Origin: Mesocentrotus franciscanus | Lineage: Eukaryota; Echinodermata; Echinoidea; Camarodonta; Strongylocentrotidae | DNA length: 64,000 bases | Direction: 5' to 3' | NCBI GenBank assembly: GCA_037976565.1 | Contig: CP137682.1 | Coordinates: 30,535,790-30,599,789, forward strand | Shown: in pieces, positions 11,738-23,135 of the stretch | Layout of the letters: each line of letters begins with the position of its first letter | Position numbering within the stretch: position 1 is the stretch's first letter | Made by a program: the position numbers and the translations under genes | Notes under the pieces: generated by a model | Database searches by the model: none | What the model was told of the DNA's origin: nothing | The model's input: the letters and a program-made list of their open reading frames with translations, nothing else

Positions 11738-13907
11738 TTTTTATTTATTTCCGCCACTTTTTTGTTCCGTTGATAACTCAAGATCGGTTTTGTCAATTTC
11801 TTTCAATTTTGGCACAGTCATGGGTCATAGTCATAAGACGTGACAGGAACATTTTCAAGGTCATCAAGTCTTCATGACGTCATCCAGGCGCCATTTTGTG
11901 TTTTTTTGGTACTTTCAACTCATGATCATATCTTCATAACGGAAAGTCATTTCTCATTCATATTTATCATGATCAAGGTCAATATCCGTCCGGTCAATTT
12001 CAGGTCAAAAAACGCGCGCATGCGTACGTCCGCGCGTCAGCGCGCGCAAAATTTCAAAATGCTCAAAATCGTCTCAAATTCATTTTGCATACGTTTCAGG
12101 CCATTTTAAGCATTTCGCAAAACGCGCACACGCGATTTTCGCGCGTTTTCGTTCGTGACGGCCGAACGAAAATAATTCGCCATTTTTTTTTGACATGATA
12201 TTCCTCATTTTTTCCGAACATTTTGATACCATGTTTATCTTTTATGACCATTAATAACGGAATGAGCGTCCGTTCAAGATACATGTCCGTGCGCGCGATC
12301 TCTTGTAATACATAGCATATATGGGCAAAAACATGCCTATACAAAATTCATTGTAACTCTTCAGAATGGATGGAACTCCCAATTTTTTTCATATTTGGAT
12401 AGATTATGAGTCGGAGATATGATTTCATGTCTCATTTGACCCTCAATTAACTCATGACGTCATCATAATGGCCTCCGAACTCAAAATTTCAATTTGCATA
12501 TTATGACGTCAGCATATTTTTGGAAAATTGATTGTATCTCTGTAAATATTGATCGATTTTCTTCCAAATTTTGATATGTTCTAGCTGAGACAATTCTCTA
12601 CAAATGCAGTCATCACGATTTTTCATTTTGACAAAGGCATCATGGCGTATTTTTGCGATTAAAGGAGGCATGTCAATTTTTCACATTTTGCGTGTATTCT
12701 CTATGGGACATGACTTTTTCTCAAAACTGGATTCTACATTCCGTCTTTCGCGAGCAATATCTCCGTCGTTTTAGTTTTGTTTTGCTGAGCTTTGAGTATG
12801 TTGTAGCTGAGACAATAAGCTATCACAAGTGTGCCCTTTATTTTTCGATCAGATGCCGGGATCATGCTCATATTTCACTTGCAAAGTGGGATTTGAGAAT
12901 TCCATTTTCCGTTCACGTGTAATGTCTATGTGGATTATTTTGGTATAGTGGTCATAGCACTTGCCTCCCATTCCGGCGACCCAAGTTCGATTCCTGGTGG
13001 GTCATTTTTTTTTTTTTTTGCCGTCGTTTTAAATTTGATTTTATGATCTTCTTCGACTATTATAACATATTATCATATACAATCACAAACAATGTAATAA
13101 AATGCCTAATTTTGCGTGTTATATCTATGGGAGAAGAATGTCAATCGTTTGAGTACAACCCTATGGGAAATCTGGTATTAAACCTAATATAGGGTGTATC
13201 TCCCAACTCTGCTACAATATCAAATCACCTTGCTAGTCTCCTTCCCAGACGTTTTTACTTTTCCAGTTATTCAGCCCAAGGTATATGCATGTTTACGTCT
13301 CTCCCGTGGACATAGAATTGTTTACTTGTCTATACTTCTCTCTTTCTCTATATTAAATTCTATTTATGCTGGATATATTGAATGCATCGTTCTCCATTGC
13401 ATCTCTCTCTTTCTCCTCTCTCTTGCTCTGTTTCCCTTCTCCTCTCTTATTTTGCCCCTCTCCTTCTCTTGCTCTGTCTCTGCATATATATCTCTCTCTA
13501 CTCTTTTACCCTCTCCCTCTCTCTCTGCCTCCCTCTACCTCGACCTCTTGCCTTGCCTCCCTCTTATTCTCTTGCTCTGTCTCCCTCTGCCTCTGCCCTT
13601 CTCTTTTCTTCTCTCTCACCCTCTACCTCTCCCGCCTCTGGTTCTCGTTCTCCTTCTATTATGTCTTGTAATGTTCCTTAATTTTCTATAGCTCTGCCCT
13701 TTGCCCTTTGGCCTTGGAACTCAAAATACGAATTTGCATATTATGACGTCAGCATATTTATGGAAAATTGATTGTATCTCTGTAAATATGGATCGATTTT
13801 CTTCCAAATTTTGATATGTTGTAGCTAAGACAATTTTCTACAAGATCAGTTATTCAGATTACATAACAGACCACCTAATTCGTCCTCATGACGAATTACA
13901 TTTCTAG
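11738..13907 (+). repeat. Array unit 4 (form B)
   Basis: 2170 bp, a clean form-B example. It has the 5' module from about 11760, CG-alternating blocks at about 12011-12047 and 12120-12170, a monomer-like body, tRNA-like module 12931-13004 followed by a poly-T run, CT-rich module 13318-13700 and terminus CTAG 13904-13907. Confidence 0.92.
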
Positions 13908-15950
13908 TTCTGTCATCACAGATCACCTATTATTTTTCTTTCTTTATTATTATTATTATTCTTTATTTTTATTTATTTCTACCCCTTTTTTGTTCCGAGG
14001 ATAACTCAAGATCGGTTTTGTCAATTTCTTTCAATTTTGGCACAGTCATGGGTCATAGTCATGAGACGTGACAGGAACATTTTCAAGGTCATCAGGTCTT
14101 CATGACGTCATCCAGGCGCCATTTTGTGTTTTTTTGTACTTTCAACTCATGATCATATCTTCATAACGGAAAGTCATTTCTCATTCATATTTATCATGAT
14201 CAAGGTCAATATCCGTCCGGTCAATTTCAGGTCAAAAAACGCGCGCGCATGCGTACGTCCGCGCGTCAGCGCGCGCAAAATTTCAAAATGCTCCAAATCG
14301 TCTCAAATTCATTTTGGATACGTTTCAGGCCATTTTAAGCATTTCGCAAAAAAACGCGCACACGCACATGCGCGCGTTTTCGCGCGTAACACCATTACAC
14401 AACATAAAATCGCCATTTTTTTCTTTCATGATATTTCCCATATTTTTTCAAACAATTTGATACCATGTTTATCTCTTATTGACCATTAATAACAAATGAG
14501 CGTCCATTCAATATAAATGTCCGTGCGCGCGCTCTTGTAATACATAGCATATATGGGCAAAAACATGCCTATACAAAATTCATTGTAACTCTTCAGAATG
14601 GATGGGAACTCCCAATTTTTTTCATATTTGGATAGATTATGAGTCGGAGATATGATTTCATGTCTCATTTGACCCTCAATTAACTCATGACGTCATCATA
14701 ATGGCCTCCGAACTCAAAATTTCAATTTGCATATTATGACGTCAGCATATTTTTGGAAAATTGATTGTATCTCTGTAAATATTGATCGATTTTCTTCCAA
14801 ATTTTGATATGTTCTAGCTGAGACAATTCTCTACAAATGCAGTCATCACGATTTTCATTTTGACAAAGGCATCATGGCGTATTTTTGCGATTAAAGGAGG
14901 CATGTCAATTTTTCACATTTTGCGTGTATTCTCTATGGGACATGACTTTTTCTCAAAACTGGATTCTACATTCCGTCTTTCGCGAGCAATATCTCCGTCG
15001 TTTTAGTTTTGTTTTGCTGAGCTTTGAGTATGTTGTAGCTGAGACAATAAGCTATCACAAGTGTGCCCTTTATTTTTCGATCAGATGCCGGGATCATGCT
15101 CATATTTCACTTGCAAAGTGGGATTTGAGAATTCCATTTTCCGTTCACGTGTAATGTCTATGTGGATTATTTTGGTATAGTGGTCATAGCACTTGCCTCC
15201 CATTCCGGCGACCCAAGTTCGATTCCTGGTGGGTCATTTTTTTTTTTTTTTTTGCCGTCGTTTTAAATTTGATTTTATGATCTTCTTCGACTATTATAAC
15301 ATATTATCATATACAATCACAAACAATGTAATAAAATGCCTAATTTTGCGTGTTATATCTATGGGAGAAGAATGTCAATCGTTTGAGTACAACCCTATGG
15401 GAAATCTGGTATTAAACCTAATATAGGGTGTATCTCCCAACTCTGCTACAATATCAAATCACCTTGCTAGTCTCCTTCCCAGACGTTTTTACTTTTCCAG
15501 TTATTCAGCCCAAGGTATATGCATGTTTACGTCTCTCCCGTGGACATAGAATTGTTTACTTGTCTATACTTCTCTCTTTCTCTATATTAAATTCTATTTA
15601 TGCTGGATATATTGAATGCATCGTTCTCCATTGCATTGCTCTCTTTCTCCTCTCTCTTGCTCTGCTCTTTCCTGCCTGCTCTGGTTCTCGTTCTCCTTCT
15701 ATTATGTCTTGTAATGTTCCTTAATTTTCTACAGCTCTGCCCTTTGCCCTTTGGCCTTGGAACTCAAAATACGAATTTGCATATTATGACGTCAGCATAT
15801 TTATGGAAAATTGATTGTATCTCTGTAAATATGGATCGATTTTCTTCCAAATTTTGATATGTTGTAGCTAAGACAATTTTCTACAAGATCAGTTATTCAG
15901 ATTACATAACAGACCACCTAATTCGTCCTCATGACGAATTACATTTCTAG
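13908..15950 (+). repeat. Array unit 5 (form B, CT module internally deleted)
   Basis: Starts with a partial copy of the boundary palindrome (TCTGTCATCACAGATCACCT near 13908-13930) and TTATT-rich DNA. Form-B body, tRNA-like module 15163-15236, then a CT module (15548-15745) that has lost roughly 200 bp internally: CTCTTGCTCTG jumps to CTGGTTCTCG. Terminus CTAG 15947-15950. Confidence 0.9.
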
Positions 15951-18900
15951 TTATTATTTTTTTTTATTTCCTCCACTTTTTTGTTCCGACGATAACTCAA
16001 GATCGGTACAGTCAATTTCTTTCAATTTTGGCACAGTCATGGGTCATTGTCATAAAACGTGACAGGAACATTTTCAAGGTCATCAGGTCATCGTGACGTC
16101 ATCCAGGCGCCATTTTGTGAAATCACATGATCAATCATATCTTCATGATGCGTCATCAAAGGTCATTCATATTCATATCACATATACTTCAGGTCAAGGG
16201 TCAACAGGTCATGTCGTCAAAAATCACATAAAGGTCATGACGCGCGTACGCGCGCGTCAAAATTTTAAAAGCTCAAAATCACTTAACTATTAATTGAGAG
16301 TACGAATCAGGTCATTTTAAGCATTTCAAAATTTCCGTCCGTGCGCGTCCGCGCGCGTTATGCGCGCGCATCGCGTACACATCGTAAAAACGCCTTTTTC
16401 GCATGGTTTTTATTTCTGACACTATTTTTGACAATTTCCAACTATTTCCAGTAATTCTCGACCTTCCATAATGCCACACGCGTGCGTCAAACTTTAAAAT
16501 TCGTGCGCGTCAATGGGCAATATAATGTAAAAAGTGGTAAAAACATGTCTATATAAAATCCGCCATAGCTCGTCAGAATGCCTAAATACCCCAAATTTTT
16601 AACATTTTCTGGAAGCCCATGAAATGTTTATGTGATTTCATGTATAATTTTGTCCAATCGTATGTTCTGACGTCGTCATATTTGCATATGAACTCGAAAA
16701 TTTGATTTTGAAAATATGACATCATAATTTTTGTATTCATTTGATAATATTGCAGTAATCGGTTGTCGATTTTCTTCCAAATTTTGATATGTTGTAGCTG
16801 AGACAATTTCTACAAATGCAGTCAACACGAATTTTCATTTTGACAAAAGCATCATGGCGTATTTTTGCGATTAAAGGAGGCATGTCAATTTTTCACATTT
16901 TGCGTGTATTCTCTATGGGACATGACTTTTTTCAAAACTGGATTCTACATTCCCGTCTTTCGCGAGCAATATCTCCGTCGTTTTAGTTTTCTTTTCGCTG
17001 AGCTTTGAGTATGTTGTAGCTGAGACAATAAGCTATCACAAGTGTGCCCTTTATTTTTCGATCAGATGCCGGGATCATGCTCATATTTCACTTGCAAAGT
17101 GGGATTTGAGAATTCCATTTTCCGTTCACGTGTAATCGCTATGGGAAATGTTTTTTTATATCGGTAACGCACTTGTTTATTAGGTGGTCTGTCGTAATCG
17201 ACAGATCACCTATTAATTTCGTCAGAATTTTCTTTTTAGGTGGTCTGTCGTAATCGACAGATCACCTATTAATTTCGTCAGAATTTTCTTTTTAGGTGGT
17301 CTGTCGTAATCGACAGATCACCTATTAATTTCGTCAGAATTTTCTTTATTAGGTGGTCTGTCGTATCGACAGATCACCTATTATTTCGTCAGAATTTTTT
17401 TATTAGGTGGTCTGTCGTATCGACAGATCACCTATTGTTTTCGTCAGAATTTTCTTTTTATTATTTATTTATTTATTATTTATTTATTTTTATTTCCTCC
17501 ACTTTTTTGTTCCGACGATAACTCAAGATCGGTACAGTCAATTTCTTTCAATTTTGGCACAGTCATGGGTCATTGTCATGAGACGTGACAGGAACATTTT
17601 CAAGGTCATCAGGTCATCGTGACGTCATCCAGGCGCCATTTTGTGAAATCACATGATCAATCATATCTTCATGATGCGTCATCAAAGGTCATTCATATTC
17701 ATATCACATATACTTCAGGTCAAGGGTCAACAGGTCATGTCATCAAAGGTCACATAGATGACGCGCGCGTACGCGCGCGTCAAAATTTTAAAATGCTCAA
17801 AATCACTTAACTATTAATTGAGAGTACGTTTCAGGCCATTTTAAGCATTTCAAAATTTCCGTCCGTGCGCGTCCGCGCGCGTTTGCGCGCGCAGCGCGTA
17901 CACATCGTAAAAACGCCTTTTTCGCATGGTTTTATTTCTGACACTATTTTTGACAATTTCCAACTATTTCCAGTCATTCTCGACCTTAATAATGCCACAG
18001 CGTCCGTCAAACTTTAAAATTCGTGCGCGCGTCAATGGGCAATATAATGTAAAAGTGGTAAAAACATGCCTATACAAAATCCATTGTAACTCTTCAGAAT
18101 GGATGGATACCCCAAATTTTTTTCATATTTGGATAGATTATGAGTGGAGATATGATTTCATGTCTCATTTGTCCAATTAACTCATGACGTCATCATAATG
18201 GCCTCCGAACTCAAAATTTCAATTTGCATATTATGACGTCATATTTTTGGAAAATTGATTGTATCTCTGTAAATATTGATCGATTTTCTTCCAAATTTTG
18301 ATATGTTCTAGCTGAGACAATTCTCTACAAATGCAGTCATCACGATTTTTCATTTTGACAAAGGCATCATGGCGTATTTTTGCGATTAAAGGAGGCATGT
18401 CAATTTTTCACATTTTGCGTGTATTCTCTATGGGACATGACTTTTTCTCAAAACTGGATTCTACATTCCGTCTTTCGCGAGCAATATCTCCGTCGTTTTA
18501 GTTTTGTTTTCGCTGAGCTTTGAGTATGTTGTAGCTGAGACAATAAGCTATCACAAGTGTGCCCTTTATTTTTCGATCAGATGCCGGGATCATGCTCATA
18601 TTTCACTTGCAAAGTGGGATTTGAGAATTCCATTTTCCGTTCACGTGTAATGTCTATGTGGATTATTTTGGTATAGTGGTCATAGCACTTGCCTCCCATT
18701 CCGGCGACCCAAGTTCGATTCCTGGTGGGTCATTTTTTTTTTTTTGCCGTCGTTTTAAATTTGATTTTATGATCTTCTTCGACTATTATAACATATTATC
18801 ATATACAATCACAAACAATGTAATAAAATGCCTAATTTTGCGTGTTATATCTATGGGAGAAGAATGTCAATCGTTTGAGTACAACCCTATGGGAAATCTG

Positions 18901-19642
18901 ATTCCTTGTCGTGTATTAAACCTAATATAGGGTTTATCTCCCAACTCTGCTACAATATCAAATCACCTTGCTAGTCTCCTTCCCAGACGTTTTTACTTTT
19001 CCAGTTATTCAGCCCAGGTATATGCATGTTTACGTCTCTCCCGTGGACATAGAATTGTTTACTTGTCTATACTTCTCTCTTTCTCTATATTAAATTCTAT
19101 TTATGCTGGATATATTGAATGCATCGTTCTCCATTGCATCTCTCTCTTTCTCCTCTCTCTTGCTCTGTTTCCTTCTCCTCTCTTATTTTGCCCCTCTCCT
19201 TCTCTTGCTCTGTCTCTGCATATATATCTCTCTCTACTCTTTACCCTCTCCCTCTCTCTCTGCCTCCCTCTACCTCGACCTCTTGCCTTGCCTCCCTCTT
19301 ATTCTCTTGCTCTGTCTCCCTCTGCCTCTGCCCTTCTCTTTTCTTCTCTCTCACCCTCTACCTCTCCCGCCTCTGGTTCTCGTTCTCCTTCTATTATGTC
19401 TTGTAATGTTCCTTAATTTTCTATAGCTCTGCCCTTTGCCCTTTGGCCTTGGAACTCAAAATACGAATTTGCATATTATGACGTCAGCATATTTATGGAA
19501 AATTGATTGTATCTCTGTAAATATGGATCGATTTTCTTCCAAATTTTGATATGTTGTAGCTAAGACAATTTTCTACAAGATCAGTTATTCAGATTACATA
19601 ACAGACCACCTAATTCGTCCTCATGACGAATTACATTTCTAG
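15951..19642 (+). repeat. Array unit 6 (composite: A, palindrome array, A joined to B body)
   Basis: Form A runs to 17134, then the GTGTAATCGCTATGG variant and TAACGCACTTGTTTATT, immediately followed by five palindromes (17182-17433). A second form-A module (17500-18055) then switches to a form-B body near 18064 (ATGCCTATACAAAATCCATT). tRNA-like module 18659-18732, CT module 19051-19440, terminus CTAG 19639-19642. The switches look like recombination between unit types. Confidence 0.88.
17182..17458 (+). repeat. Tandem palindromes, 5 copies, ~56 bp period
   Basis: Five 29-30 nt inverted repeats at 17182-17211, 17238-17267, 17294-17323, 17351-17379 and 17405-17433. Left arm AGGTGGTCTGTCG, right arm CGACAGATCACCT, loop of 3-4 nt. 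They are separated by a conserved spacer ending TCGTCAGAATTTTCTTT. Each can form a hairpin or cruciform with a 12-13 bp stem that has one G:T-type mismatch. The left arm is nearly complementary to the CAGACCACCT that precedes every right-end hairpin. Confidence 0.95.
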
Positions 19643-21400
19643 TTATTTTTATTTTTATTTATTTCTCCCCTTTTTTGTTCCGAGGATAACTCAAGATCGG
19701 TTTTGTCAATTTCTTTCAATTTTGGCACAGTCATAGGTCATTGTCATGAGACGTGACAGGAACATTTTCAAGGTCATCAAGTCTTCATGACGTCATCCAG
19801 GCGCCATTTTGTGTTTTTTTGGTACTTTCAACTCATGATCATATCTTCATAACGGAAAGTCATTTCTCATTCATATTTATCATGATCAAGGTCAATATCC
19901 GTCCGGTCAATTTCAGGTCAAAAAACGCGCGCATGCGTACGTCCGCGTCGCGCGCGCAAAATTTCAAAATGCTCCAAATCGTCTCAAATTCATTTTGGAT
20001 ACGTTTCAGGCCATTTTAAGCATTTCGCAAAAAACGCGCACACGCATGCGCGCGCGTTTTCGCGCGTAACACCATTACACAACATAGAATCGCCATTTTT
20101 TCTTTCATGATATTTCCCATATTTTTCAAACAATTTGATACCATGTTTATCTTTATTGACCATTAATAACGCAATGAGCGTCCGTTCAAGATAAATGTCC
20201 GTGCGCGCGAGCTCTTGTAATACATAGCATATATGGGCAAAAACATGCCTATACAAAATTCATTGTAACTCTTCAGAATGGATGGGAACTCCCAATTTTT
20301 TTCATATTTGGATAGATTATGAGTCGGAGATATGATTTCATGTCTCATTTGACCCTCAATTAACTCATGACGTCATCATAATGGCCTCGAACTCAAAATT
20401 TCAATTTGTATATTATGACGTCAGCATATTTTGGAAAATTGATTGTATCTCTGTAAATATTGATCGATTTTCTTCCAAATTTTGATATGTTCTAGCTGAG
20501 ACAATTCTCTACAAATGCAGTCACCACGATTTTCATTTTGACAAAGGCATCATGGCGTATTTTGCGATTAAAGGAGGCATGTCAATTTTTCACATTTTGC
20601 GTGTATTCTCTATGGGACATGACTTTTCTCAAAACTGGATTCTACATTCCGTCTTTCGCGAGCAATATCTCCGTCGTTTTAGTTTTGTTTTGCTGAGCTT
20701 TGAGTATGTTGTAGCTGAGACAATAAGCTATCACAAGTGTGCCCTTTATTTTTCGATCAGATGCCGGGATCATGCTCATATTTCACTTGCAAAGTGGGAT
20801 TTGAGAATTCCATTTTCCGTTCACGTGTAATGTCTATGTGGATTATTTTGGTATAGTGGTCATAGCACTTGCCTCCCATTCCGGCGACCCAAGTTCGATT
20901 CCTGGTGGGTCATTTTTTTTTTTTTTGCCGTCGTTTTAAATTTGATTTTATGATCTTCTTCGACTATTATAACATATTATCATATACAATCACAAACAAT
21001 GTAATAAAATGCCTAATTTTGCGTGTTATATCTATGGGAGAAGAATGTCAATCGTTTGAGTACAACCCTATGGGAAATCTGGTATTAAACCTAATATAGG
21101 GTGTATCTCCCAACTCTGCTACAATATCAAATCACCTTGCTAGTCTCCTTTCCAGACGTTTTTACTTTTTCCAGTTATTCAGCCCAAGGTATATGCATGT
21201 TTACGTCTCTCCCGTGGACATAAATTGTTTACTTGTCTATACTTCTCTCTTTCTCTATATTAAATTCTATTTATGCTGGATATATTGATGCATCGTTCTC
21301 CATTGCATCTCTCTCTTTCTCCTCTCTCTTGCTCTGTTTCCCTTCTCCTCTCTTATTTTGCCCCTCTCCTTCTCTTGCTCTGTCTCTGCATATATATCTA
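19643..21400 (+). repeat. Array unit 7 (form B, right end lost)
   Basis: Form-B 5' module from about 19675, tRNA-like module 20839-20912, CT module from 21225. The unit stops near 21400, in the middle of the CT module after TGCATATATATCTATATATT, where unrelated GC-rich DNA begins. No terminus hairpin is present. Confidence 0.9.
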
Positions 21401-21700
21401 TATATTAATACGCAAAATCGCCGCGGGGGGTACGTAACGGTCTGCCAGTGAATTTTTAGACATCAAACCCGTCTTTCCTCGACCCTACCCGCCTCGGCCG
21501 TCGCGCGGGAACGGCGACGCAATTCGAGCGGACCCGCTCGCGCATGCCGCGTGCCACGTCGACCCCGTGGTCGCCGTCCATGTCGTTAAGGTGGTTTCGG
21601 GGTCCCGGGAGGACGGGCGGACGAGGCACGGCCGGCGTCGTCCGTGCAAGGAGGCGACGAACCCGCGAGAGCGAGTCGGCGAGGCGTGCACCCTCTGCAC
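21401..21700. other. GC-rich foreign block interrupting the array
   Basis: About 300 bp of strikingly GC- and CpG-rich sequence (CCGCGGGGGG, CCCGGGAGGACGGGCGG) in an otherwise AT-rich window. It begins abruptly in the CT-rich module of unit 7. The open frames through it give arginine-rich, unconvincing peptides. A ribosomal DNA spacer fragment or a captured CpG island are both possible; I do not recognise it. Confidence 0.6.
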
Positions 21701-21921
21701 GTCTAATCAAAGAGATCACTATCGAGACAGTCCAGTCCATGATGTGTTGTAGCAAATATGCACGTCGCAAGGGTCAGGCCTATCCCGTGTTAGGCATCTT
21801 GCTATATGCAGTCTAATCAAAGATACACTATCAAGAGACACGCCATTCACGTCATGTTGTAGCACATGCATGATGCGATGGGTTGGGCCTATCCGTGTGA
21901 GGCATCTTGCTATATACGCAT
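21701..21921. repeat. Two-copy ~110 bp tandem duplication
   Basis: GTCTAATCAAAGA starts at 21701 and again at 21811. Both copies contain ATGTTGTAGCA-type and GGCATCTTGCTATAT phrases and end near 21810 and 21921. Divergence between copies is moderate, so the duplication is not very recent. It directly follows the GC-rich block and is probably part of the same insertion. Confidence 0.8.
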
Positions 21922-22529
21922 CAGCCAAACTGACGTCAACGTAATACGTGGTTCTACGCTCACACGTACACAGTCGAGATAATTCGTGCGACGGTTTACA
22001 ATATATTGGCACAAACAGTCCGATTTTTCGCGTAAAATCTTTACTTTGAATATATTTGTACAAATTATGTGGACCATGCCAACATAATCATAGTCCAAGC
22101 TTCTGCTTTATTGGTCTTTTTATGAAAACTACATTGAAATCACAACAATAATAACGCAAATAGATTGTAAATGTCGAGACCATATAACTGAAGAAGAACA
22201 ATTCAGCGAGCTTAGGTAATATCACATGCCTCCGCACGGGCAACTCCCGCAGTGTCAGGCCAGTCACGGCGCTCACAATGCAATTTAACCTACAGTAACT
22301 GCAGCACTCTAGCTATACTGCATGTAGTACCTGTATATAGCGTGTATTTGATCATTCAATGTTTCATGTTTGAGCCGTGCAATTGTTGTTTTCTTTATTT
22401 CTTTTTGAATGTGATGTGAATGTGAGTACGGTACATACATGCTATTACAAGTGTGCAAGGAATGATAGGCCTACAGGTGGAAGGAGGCGCGGATCCATGG
22501 GGGCAGGGGCCTGGTCCCCCCTCCCAGCA
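21922..22529. other. Unassigned low-copy DNA
   Basis: About 600 bp with no match to the array modules and no convincing coding potential. It runs from the 110 bp duplication to a purine-rich tract. Nothing recognisable beyond scattered short palindromes. Confidence 0.5.
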
Positions 22530-22635
22530 AAGAAAAAAAAGAGAGAGAAAGAAGGAAAAGAATGGAAAAGGAGAGAAAGGGAAAGAAAGAAGAGGAAGAA
22601 GAAGAAAAGAAAAGGTGTAAATAAGAAGGAGATGG
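22530..22635 (+). repeat. Purine-rich (GAAA/GGAA) low-complexity tract
   Basis: Almost pure A/G for about 100 bp (GAAAGAAGG, GAAGAAGAAG), abutting the second gap. Simple-sequence DNA next to a gap is a likely reason for the assembly break. Confidence 0.9.
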
Positions 22636-23135
22636 NNNNNNNNNNNNNNNNNNNNNNNNNNNNNNNNNNNNNNNNNNNNNNNNNNNNNNNNNNNNNNNNN
22701 NNNNNNNNNNNNNNNNNNNNNNNNNNNNNNNNNNNNNNNNNNNNNNNNNNNNNNNNNNNNNNNNNNNNNNNNNNNNNNNNNNNNNNNNNNNNNNNNNNNN
22801 NNNNNNNNNNNNNNNNNNNNNNNNNNNNNNNNNNNNNNNNNNNNNNNNNNNNNNNNNNNNNNNNNNNNNNNNNNNNNNNNNNNNNNNNNNNNNNNNNNNN
22901 NNNNNNNNNNNNNNNNNNNNNNNNNNNNNNNNNNNNNNNNNNNNNNNNNNNNNNNNNNNNNNNNNNNNNNNNNNNNNNNNNNNNNNNNNNNNNNNNNNNN
23001 NNNNNNNNNNNNNNNNNNNNNNNNNNNNNNNNNNNNNNNNNNNNNNNNNNNNNNNNNNNNNNNNNNNNNNNNNNNNNNNNNNNNNNNNNNNNNNNNNNNN
23101 NNNNNNNNNNNNNNNNNNNNNNNNNNNNNNNNNNN
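22636..23135. other. Assembly gap (500 N)
   Basis: Exactly 500 N, between a purine tract and the start of a form-A unit. Confidence 0.99.

Noticed and set aside
17182..17458. CRISPR-like array of short palindromic repeats
   Set aside because: Spacers between palindromes are the same sequence, not unique, and the context is eukaryotic satellite DNA.
21456..21770. Minus-strand 104-codon frame through the GC-rich block
   Set aside because: Arg-rich composition expected from CpG-rich DNA; open frames overlap on both strands and it crosses into the 110 bp duplication.
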